Positions 57,676 through 64,000 of a DNA stretch of 64,000 nucleotides are shown here, piece after piece. The stretch is from Marichromatium gracile (GTDB lineage Bacteria > Pseudomonadota > Gammaproteobacteria > Chromatiales > Chromatiaceae), in contig NZ_SMDC01000003.1 of NCBI RefSeq assembly GCF_004343155.1, positions 124,001 through 188,000 of the forward strand, written 5' to 3'. The position numbers and the translations under genes are program-made. The notes under the pieces were generated by a model. The model was not told where the DNA came from. It saw nothing but the letters and a program-made list of their open reading frames with translations, and searched no databases. Numbering within the stretch: the stretch's first letter is position 1; each line of letters begins with the position of its first letter.

Positions 57676-59598
57676 ATGTCGATCTTCGAACGCTACCAGG
57701 CGCGCTACGAGGCCTCCCGCGAGGAGGTGCTCACCCTGGACGAATACCTGGCACTGTGCAAGACCGACCCCAGTGCCTATGCCAGTGCGCCCGAACGGCT
57801 GCTGCAGGCCATCGGTGAGCCGGAGCTGGTCAACACCAGCGACGACCCGCGGCTGAGCCGGATCTTCCAGAATAAGGTGATCAAGCGCTACCCGGCCTTC
57901 TCCGAGTTCTATGGCATGGAGGAGTCGATCGAGCACCTGGTCTCCTATCTCAAGCACGCCGCCCAGGGGCTCGAGGAGAAGAAGCAGATCCTCTATCTGC
58001 TCGGCCCGGTCGGCGGCGGCAAGTCCTCGCTGGCCGAGAAGCTCAAGGAGCTGATGGAGCTGGTGCCCTTCTACGCCATCCAGGGCTCGCCGGTGTTCGA
58101 GTCGCCGCTGGGGCTGTTCTCGCCCGATGAGGACGGTCAGATCCTCGAGGACGACTACGGCATCCCCAGGCGCTATCTGCGCACCATCATGTCGCCCTGG
58201 GCGGTGAAGCGGCTGCAGGAGTATCACGGCGACATCACCCGCTTCCGGGTGGTCAAGGTCTATCCCTCGGTACTCGAGCAGATCGCCATCGCCAAGACCG
58301 AGCCGGGCGACGAGAACAACCAGGACATCTCCTCGCTGGTCGGCAAGGTCGACATCCGTCAGCTCGAGCGCTTCGCCCAGCACGATGCCGATGCCTACAG
58401 CTATTCCGGTGCGCTGTGCCGCGCCAACCAGGGCATCATGGAGTTCGTCGAGATGTTCAAGGCGCCGATCAAGGTGCTGCACCCACTGCTCACCGCCACC
58501 CAGGAGGGCAACTACAACGGCACCGAGGGGCTCTCGGCGCTGCCTTTCCAGGGCATCATCCTCGCCCACTCCAACGAGTCGGAGTGGCAGAGCTTCCGCA
58601 ACAACAAGAACAACGAGGCCTTCCTCGATCGCGTCTATATCGTCAAGGTGCCCTACTGCCTGCGCGTCGACGAGGAGGTCTGCATCTACGACAAGCTGCT
58701 CGCCAACAGCTCGCTGTCGCACGCGCCCTGCGCCCCGGGCACCCTGGAGATGATGGCGCAGTTCTCGGTGCTGACCCGGCTCAAGGAGCCGGAGAACTCC
58801 AACATCTACTCGAAGATGCGGATCTACAACGGCGAGAACCTCAAGGACACCGATCCCAAGGCCAAGTCGGTGCAGGAGTATCACGACTATGCCGGGGTCG
58901 ATGAGGGGATGAGCGGGATCTCCACCCGCTTCGCCTTCAAGATCCTCTCCCAGGTGTTCAACTTCGATCATGCCGAGGTGGCCGCCAACCCGGTGCACCT
59001 GCTCTATGTGCTCGAGCGCCAGATCGCTCGCGAGCAGCTCCCGCCCGAGGTGCAGGAACGTTATCTCGGCTTCATCAAGCAGTATCTGTCGCCGCGTTAC
59101 GCCGAGTTCATCGGCAAGGAGCTGCAGACGGCCTATCTCGAGTCCTATGCCGAGTACGGCCAGAACATCTTCGACCGCTATGTCACCTTCGCCGACTACT
59201 GGATCCAGGATCAGGAGTATCGCGATCCCGATACCGGCGAGATGCTCGATCGCGCCTCGCTCAACGAGGAGCTGGAGAAGATCGAGAAGCCGGCGGGGAT
59301 CTCCAACCCCAAGGACTTCCGCAACGAGATCGTCAACTTCGTGCTGCGCGCGCGCGCCAACAATGGTGGAGCCAACCCGCGCTGGACCAGCTACGAGAAG
59401 CTGCGCCTGGTGATCGAGAAGAAGATGTTCTCCAACACCGAGGAGCTGCTGCCGGTGATCTCCTTCAACGCCAAGGCCTCGGCCGACGAGCAGAAGAAGC
59501 ACGACCAGTTCGTCGACCGCATGACCGAGAAGGGCTACACCCCGAAGCAGGTGCGGTTGCTCTCGGAGTGGTATCTGCGGGTACGCAAGGCGCACTGA
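57676..59598 (+). CDS. prkA: PrkA-type serine protein kinase (YeaG)
   Basis: 640 residues. The N-terminal PrkA AAA-like domain (about 1-370) has YLLGPVGGGKSSLAEKLKE (P-loop near 115) and HSNESEWQSFRNNKNNEAFLDR. The C-terminal PrkA kinase domain follows. In E. coli YeaG helps stress and nitrogen-starvation responses together with YeaH, and in Bacillus PrkA acts in sporulation. Order prkA-yeaH-spoVR is conserved in Proteobacteria. Strong AGGAG before the ATG. Confidence 0.95.
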   Translation: MSIFERYQARYEASREEVLTLDEYLALCKTDPSAYASAPERLLQAIGEPELVNTSDDPRLSRIFQNKVIKRYPAFSEFYGMEESIEHLVSYLKHAAQGLEEKKQILYLLGPVGGGKSSLAEKLKELMELVPFYAIQGSPVFESPLGLFSPDEDGQILEDDYGIPRRYLRTIMSPWAVKRLQEYHGDITRFRVVKVYPSVLEQIAIAKTEPGDENNQDISSLVGKVDIRQLERFAQHDADAYSYSGALCRANQGIMEFVEMFKAPIKVLHPLLTATQEGNYNGTEGLSALPFQGIILAHSNESEWQSFRNNKNNEAFLDRVYIVKVPYCLRVDEEVCIYDKLLANSSLSHAPCAPGTLEMMAQFSVLTRLKEPENSNIYSKMRIYNGENLKDTDPKAKSVQEYHDYAGVDEGMSGISTRFAFKILSQVFNFDHAEVAANPVHLLYVLERQIAREQLPPEVQERYLGFIKQYLSPRYAEFIGKELQTAYLESYAEYGQNIFDRYVTFADYWIQDQEYRDPDTGEMLDRASLNEELEKIEKPAGISNPKDFRNEIVNFVLRARANNGGANPRWTSYEKLRLVIEKKMFSNTEELLPVISFNAKASADEQKKHDQFVDRMTEKGYTPKQVRLLSEWYLRVRKAH

Positions 59599-59701
59599 TC
59601 CGCGTCCAGGTGACGGGCGCCCGCCCGGTGTGGGCGCACCCCGACCAGCCTCGGGCCGCGTGCCCGGGGTGGTCCTCAGCAACGGTGAGCGAAGCGGTCC
59701 T

Positions 59702-60973
59702 ATGTCACACTTCATCGACCGCCGTCTGAACGGCAGGAACAAGAGCGCGGTCAATCGGCAGCGCTTCATCCGGCGCTACAAGAGTCAGCTCAAGCGCTCC
59801 GTGGCCGAGGCGGTCAACAAGCGCAGCATCACCGACGTCGACTCGGGCGAGCGCGTCGGCATCCCCGCGCGCGACATCTCCGAGCCGCTGCTCCACCACG
59901 GCAGCGGCGGTACCCGCGACCAGGTCTATCCCGGCAACCGCGAGTTCGAGACCGGCGATCGCATCCGTCGGCCCCCGGGCGGTGGCGGTCAGGGCGGCGG
60001 TCAGGGCAAGGCGAGCAAGGACGGTCGCGGCGAGGACGACTTCGTCTTCGAGCTCTCGCGCGAGGAGTTCATGGACCTGCTGTTCGAGGACCTCGCGCTG
60101 CCCAACCTGGTGCGCAACCAGCTCATGGGCACCACTGAGTTCAAGAACGTGCGCGCCGGCTATGCCACCGACGGCTCGCCCTCGAACATCGACGTGGTGC
60201 GCTCGCTCAAGGGGGCGATCGCGCGGCGTACCGCGCTCGGCGCACCGTCGCGGGCGCGTATCCGCGAGCTCGAGGAGGAGCTGGCGGCATTGCTCGCCGG
60301 CGGCGCTGGCGAGCGTGACGCGCGGGTGGTGGCGTTGCGCGAGGAGATCGACGCGCTCAAGACGCGGGTCGCCGCGCTGCCCTTCATCGACAGCTTCGAT
60401 CTGCGCTACCAGAGCTTCACCAAGCAGCCCGAGCCCACCAGCAAGGCGGTGATGCTCTGCATCATGGATGTCTCCGGCTCCATGGATCAGGTGCGCAAGA
60501 ACCTCGCCAAGCGCTTCTTCATCCTGCTCTATCTGTTCCTGCAGCGGAACTACGATCAGATCGACCTGGTGTTCATTCGTCATCACACCATCGCCCAAGA
60601 GGTCGACGAGCAGGACTTCTTCTACTCGCGCGAGACCGGCGGCACCGTGGTCTCGAGTGCGCTCAACCTCGCCCACGAGATCCTCCGCGAGCGCTACGAC
60701 CCGAGCGTCTGGAACATCTATGCCGCTCAGGCCTCGGACGGCGACAACTGGGACTCCGACTCCAACATCTGTCGCGACATCCTCGTCGACAAGCTGATGC
60801 CGCTGATGCGCTACTTCGCCTATGTCGAGATCACCCCGCGCCAGCACCAGAGCCTGTGGTACGCCTATCAGGAGGTGATGGCGCTGCACCCGCACTTCGC
60901 GATGCAGGAGATCGACGGCGCCGACGACATCTTCCCGGTGTTCCGCGAGCTGTTCAGGAGGGAGCCGGCATGA
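59702..60973 (+). CDS. yeaH: YeaH/DUF444 von Willebrand-like protein
   Basis: 423 residues. SHFIDRRLNGRNKSAVNRQRF at the start and a Gly-rich linker (RPPGGGGQGGGQGK near residue 95) lead to a vWA-like domain with the MIDAS MDVSGSMDQ near 258, then SGTxxS-type GGTVVSSAL. The N-terminal half is the DUF444 region. It is thought to work with PrkA. The ATG at 59702 is the standard start. The stop overlaps the spoVR ATG by 4 nt (ATGA). Confidence 0.95.
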   Translation: MSHFIDRRLNGRNKSAVNRQRFIRRYKSQLKRSVAEAVNKRSITDVDSGERVGIPARDISEPLLHHGSGGTRDQVYPGNREFETGDRIRRPPGGGGQGGGQGKASKDGRGEDDFVFELSREEFMDLLFEDLALPNLVRNQLMGTTEFKNVRAGYATDGSPSNIDVVRSLKGAIARRTALGAPSRARIRELEEELAALLAGGAGERDARVVALREEIDALKTRVAALPFIDSFDLRYQSFTKQPEPTSKAVMLCIMDVSGSMDQVRKNLAKRFFILLYLFLQRNYDQIDLVFIRHHTIAQEVDEQDFFYSRETGGTVVSSALNLAHEILRERYDPSVWNIYAAQASDGDNWDSDSNICRDILVDKLMPLMRYFAYVEITPRQHQSLWYAYQEVMALHPHFAMQEIDGADDIFPVFRELFRREPA

Positions 60974-62463
60974 GCTCACGCATCATCTCCGAGTCGCTGG
61001 AATGGACCTTCCCGCTACTCGAACGCTTCGACCGCGAGATCGGGCGCATCGCCCACGACGTCTACGGGCTCGACACCTATGCCAACCAGATCGAGGTCAT
61101 CACCTCGGAGCAGATGATCGACGCCTACTCCTCGGTGGGGCTGCCGATCAACTATCAGCACTGGTCGTTCGGCAAGCAGTTCGTCGCCACCGAGCAGACC
61201 TATCGGCGTGGTCAGATGGGACTGGCCTACGAGATCGTGATCAACTCCGATCCCTGCATCGCCTATCTGATGGAGGAGAACACCCTGCCGATGCAGGCGC
61301 TGGTGATCGCCCACGCCAGCTACGGACACAACAGCTTCTTCAAGGGCAACTATCTGTTCCGCACCTGGACCAGCGCCGATGCCATCATCGACTATCTGGT
61401 GTTCGCGCGGCGCTTCATCGCCGAGTGCGAGGAACGCCACGGCGAGGAGGCCGTCGAGCTGCTGCTCGACTCCTGTCACGCGCTGATGAACCAGGGGGTC
61501 GACCGCTACAAGCGTCCCTCGCCGCTGAGCCTGGCCGAGGAGCAGCGGCGTCAGGAGGAACGCGCGGCCTATCTGCAGTCGCAGGTCAACGACCTCTGGC
61601 GCACCCTGCCGCCGGGTCCCGAGGTCGGTGATGAGCAACGCGAAGAGCGCTGGCCGGAGGAGCCGCAGGAGAACCTGCTCTATTTCATCGAGAAGAACGC
61701 CCCGCTGCTCGAGCCCTGGCAGCGCGAGATCGTGCGCATCGTGCGCCGGATCGCCCAGTACTTCTACCCGCAGCGCCAGACCCAGGTGATGAACGAGGGC
61801 TGGGCGACCTTCTGGCACTACACCCTGATGAACCACCTCTACGACGAGGGGCTGGTGGGCGACGGCTTCATGATGGAGTTCCTGCAGTCGCACACCGGGG
61901 TGATCTATCAGCCGGAGTTCGACAAGCCCTACTTCAACGGCATCAACCCCTATGCGCTGGGTTTCGCGATGATGCGCGACATCCGTCGCATCTGCGAGGC
62001 GCCGACCGACGAGGACCGCGAGTGGTTCCCCGACATCGCCGGTGGCGACTGGCTGCAGGTGCTCGACTTCGCCATGCGCAACTTCAAGGACGAGAGCTTC
62101 ATCGCCCAGTACCTGTCACCGCGGTTGATGCGCGAGTTCCATCTCTTCGCGGTGCGTGACGACGACCGTGAGGAGCAGCTCGAGGTCACCGCGATCCACG
62201 AGGAGCAGGGCTATCGGGCGCTGCGCCAGGCCCTCGCCGAGCAGTACAACCTCGGCAGTCGCGAACCCAATGTGCAGGTCTATCACGTCGACCGGCGCGG
62301 TGATCGCTCGCTGACCCTGCGTCACTTCCGGCACAACCGTCGCCCGCTCGACGAATCGGCCGAAGAGGTGCTGCGTCACGTGCATCGGCTCTGGGGCTTC
62401 AAGGTCAGGCTCGAGTCGGTCGACGAGCAGGGGCGGGTACAGCTCGTCGGCGAGTGCCCCTGA
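60970..62463 (+). CDS. SpoVR family protein (YcgB-like)
   Basis: 497 residues. SpoVR/YcgB domain: WTFPLLERFDREIGRIAHDVYGLDTY near the start, LPINYQHWSFGKQF, HASYGHNSFFKGNYLF, VMNEGWATFWHYTLMNHLYDEGL and NPYALGFAMMRDIRRIC. In Bacillus SpoVR affects spore cortex; its role in non-sporulating bacteria is unknown but linked to PrkA/YeaH. It is coupled to yeaH. Confidence 0.95.
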   Translation: MSSRIISESLEWTFPLLERFDREIGRIAHDVYGLDTYANQIEVITSEQMIDAYSSVGLPINYQHWSFGKQFVATEQTYRRGQMGLAYEIVINSDPCIAYLMEENTLPMQALVIAHASYGHNSFFKGNYLFRTWTSADAIIDYLVFARRFIAECEERHGEEAVELLLDSCHALMNQGVDRYKRPSPLSLAEEQRRQEERAAYLQSQVNDLWRTLPPGPEVGDEQREERWPEEPQENLLYFIEKNAPLLEPWQREIVRIVRRIAQYFYPQRQTQVMNEGWATFWHYTLMNHLYDEGLVGDGFMMEFLQSHTGVIYQPEFDKPYFNGINPYALGFAMMRDIRRICEAPTDEDREWFPDIAGGDWLQVLDFAMRNFKDESFIAQYLSPRLMREFHLFAVRDDDREEQLEVTAIHEEQGYRALRQALAEQYNLGSREPNVQVYHVDRRGDRSLTLRHFRHNRRPLDESAEEVLRHVHRLWGFKVRLESVDEQGRVQLVGECP

Positions 62464-62538
62464 GCGCTGCATGACTGGGGGCGGGCGGCCTGGATGGACG
62501 TCCGCGCAAGGACGTTCGATCCGTTTCGCAGGTATCCG

Positions 62539-64000
62539 ATGGCGCGCTGGCGCATCCTCCCATTCGGGCTGTTGCTCTTCCTCCTCCACGCCTCGCCGCT
62601 GGCCGCTGGGTCCTGGCCGGCGCTCGATGCCGCCCTGGCCGAGACCTCGCCCCTGCCCGAGGGGCGCCGGATGTATGCCCCCAGACTGCTCGCCGTCTTC
62701 TATGCCGCGCGTGACCATCGTCCGGTGTGGACCTCGCGGGCGCGGGTCGGCTCGCTCGCCCGGCTGCTCGCCGGGGTCGAGCGCGAGGGCTTCTCGCCGG
62801 AAGACTTCCATCTCGCGACGCTCGCCCGTCTGACCGTTGCGCCGCCGCGTGACGAACGGGCGCGGGTCGGGCTGGAGCTGTTGCTGAGCGATGCGCTGCT
62901 GCGCTATGTCCATCACACCCGCTACGGCAAGCTCGACCCGGTACAGGTCGCGCCCGGGCACAATGATCGCGCGCCGGTCGCGGCGGCGCAGATCCTCGCC
63001 GACATGCGCCTGGCGCTCGTCGCCGAGGACATGGCCGAGGCCCTGGCCGGACGCTTCTCGCTGCCCTTCTGGTATCGCGATCTGCGCCGCGCCCTGCGCG
63101 ACTATGTCGCCCAGGACCACCTGCTCGACCTGCCTCCACTGCCCGCCGGTCCGCCGCTCGGCCTCGGCAGCCGCGGCGAGCGGGTCGTCGGGGTGCGCGA
63201 GCGGGTCCGTCTGATCGCCGGCGAGTCGCTGCCGGCGGCGGGCGACGAGACGGCACGACGCTTCGATGCCGGGCTCCGCGAGGCGGTGCGCGAGTTGCAG
63301 CGGCGCTACGGGCTGGTCGACGACGGTGTGGTGGGGCCCCGGACCCTGGCGGTCCTCAACCGCCCGATCGATGCCGCGCGGATCGAGCGCGCGCTGATCA
63401 ATCTGGAGCGGATGCGCTGGCTGTATGCCGAGCTGCCGCCGGACCATCTGTTCGTCGACCTGGCCGGTTATCGGGTGGTGCTGGTGCGCGGCGGCGAGGC
63501 CGTCTGGCAGACCCGGGCGATCGTCGGCAGCGTCGAGGATCAGACGCCGATGTTTCGCGATCGCATGGACCATCTGGTGATCAACCCGACCTGGACGGTG
63601 CCGGTGTCGATCCAGAAGGGGATGGGCTGGGTCTCGCAGGACTATCTGCTGGTCGATCGTCGTAGCGGGGCGGTACGACGGGGGGGCGACGCCAGCAACT
63701 ATCGGCGCTATCAGCTGGTGCAGAAACCCGGCGCCGACAATGCCCTGGGGCGGGTCAAGTTCATGTTCCCCAACCGCCATGCGATCTATCTCCACGACAC
63801 CCCGAGCCGCTGGCTGTTCTCGCGACGGCAGCGGACCTTCAGTCACGGCTGTATCCGGGTCGACGAGCCGCTCGAGCTGGCCACGGCGTTGCTCGAGGGG
63901 AGCGCCTGGAGCCGCGAGCGGATCGAGCGCCAGATCGCTCGCGGTCGCACCCGTCACATCCATCTCGAACGCCCCCTGCCGGTGCTGCTCTATTACCTGA
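62539..64000 (+). CDS. Murein L,D-transpeptidase, YcbB/LdtD-like, 3' end outside window
   Basis: 487 visible codons, cut by the right edge near its natural end. Signal peptide ILPFGLLLFLLHASPLAAG; N-terminal scaffold; peptidoglycan-binding repeat ELQRRYGLVDDGVVGPRTLAVLN near residue 250; YkuD domain with NPTWTVPVSIQ, MFPNRHAIYLHDTPS and the catalytic FSHGCIRV with Cys. Such enzymes form 3-3 cross-links in the periplasm. The ATG at 62539 has AGGT 8 nt upstream. It follows spoVR by 75 nt. Confidence 0.93.
   Translation, partial: MARWRILPFGLLLFLLHASPLAAGSWPALDAALAETSPLPEGRRMYAPRLLAVFYAARDHRPVWTSRARVGSLARLLAGVEREGFSPEDFHLATLARLTVAPPRDERARVGLELLLSDALLRYVHHTRYGKLDPVQVAPGHNDRAPVAAAQILADMRLALVAEDMAEALAGRFSLPFWYRDLRRALRDYVAQDHLLDLPPLPAGPPLGLGSRGERVVGVRERVRLIAGESLPAAGDETARRFDAGLREAVRELQRRYGLVDDGVVGPRTLAVLNRPIDAARIERALINLERMRWLYAELPPDHLFVDLAGYRVVLVRGGEAVWQTRAIVGSVEDQTPMFRDRMDHLVINPTWTVPVSIQKGMGWVSQDYLLVDRRSGAVRRGGDASNYRRYQLVQKPGADNALGRVKFMFPNRHAIYLHDTPSRWLFSRRQRTFSHGCIRVDEPLELATALLEGSAWSRERIERQIARGRTRHIHLERPLPVLLYYL

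Noticed and set aside
57514..59769. 751-codon minus-strand open frame
   Set aside because: Antisense of prkA; low-complexity Leu/Val/Asp composition, no motif, no ribosome site.
62116..63963. 615-codon minus-strand open frame
   Set aside because: Antisense of spoVR and the L,D-transpeptidase; Arg/Gln-rich shadow composition.

Overview
The window is a chromosomal segment of a high-GC Gammaproteobacterium. The gene orders recA-recX-alaS-lysC-csrA-tRNA-Ser(GCU), dksA-gluQ, pcnB-panB-panC-panD, lapB-pyrF-galU and prkA-yeaH-spoVR are typical of the class. The extreme GC-biased codon use and the mix of menaquinone, phosphate, glycogen and c-di-GMP genes point to a purple sulfur bacterium of the Chromatiaceae. 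That family assignment is an inference, since no photosynthesis or sulfur-oxidation gene lies here. No phage, plasmid, transposase or CRISPR locus is visible.

Layout. 1-5250: the 5' part of menF, an alpha/beta-hydrolase homologue lacking the usual His, a Rossmann/DUF2867-type protein, a hydrolase lipoprotein and a Nudix protein. 5251-11782: a minus-strand phosphate block (Na/Pi symporter with PhoU-like tail, UspA, PPP-type phosphatase overlapping a P-loop protein, Pit transporter, DUF47/PhoU-like protein). 12089-17239: a signalling block (orphan HAMP receptor, EAL-CBS-GGDEF protein, chemoreceptor). 17690-30879: SDR, lapB, pyrF, galU, gluQ-dksA, HAD phosphatase, aminotransferase, zapE, ubiG, a small unknown protein, an HTH-ferredoxin-reductase fusion, a cupin, pncC and thpR. 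30995-37447: recA, recX, alaS, lysC, csrA and tRNA-Ser. 37527-40471: CoA-binding protein, tandem-domain USP and SulP transporter. 41343-44443: a pepsin-like protease fused to an avidin-like domain, coupled to a PAS-GGDEF diguanylate cyclase. 44600-51760: tRNA-Ala, a CcsA-like protein, ffh, tRNA-Glu, pcnB and panBCD. 51776-57206: glgA, zwf and pgi. 57676-62463: prkA-yeaH-spoVR. 62539-64000: an L,D-transpeptidase cut by the right edge.

Two observations stand out. First, the protein at 41343-42839 carries both DTG motifs of a bacterial A1 (pepsin) aspartic protease followed by a C-terminal domain that keeps most biotin-contact residues of streptavidin. Its start codon overlaps the stop of an apparently active diguanylate cyclase by 4 nt. 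Second, at least five intergenic regions carry one family of composite repeats. These are arrays of a 7-bp unit CAGCNNY (up to 36 phased copies) attached in fixed polarity to a GAACCGCAAAG-type core, often in inverted pairs and often touching stop codons.

Starts were chosen by Shine-Dalgarno spacing and family alignment. gluQ and recX seem to need CTG starts, because no ATG, GTG or TTG lies early enough to include conserved N-terminal residues.
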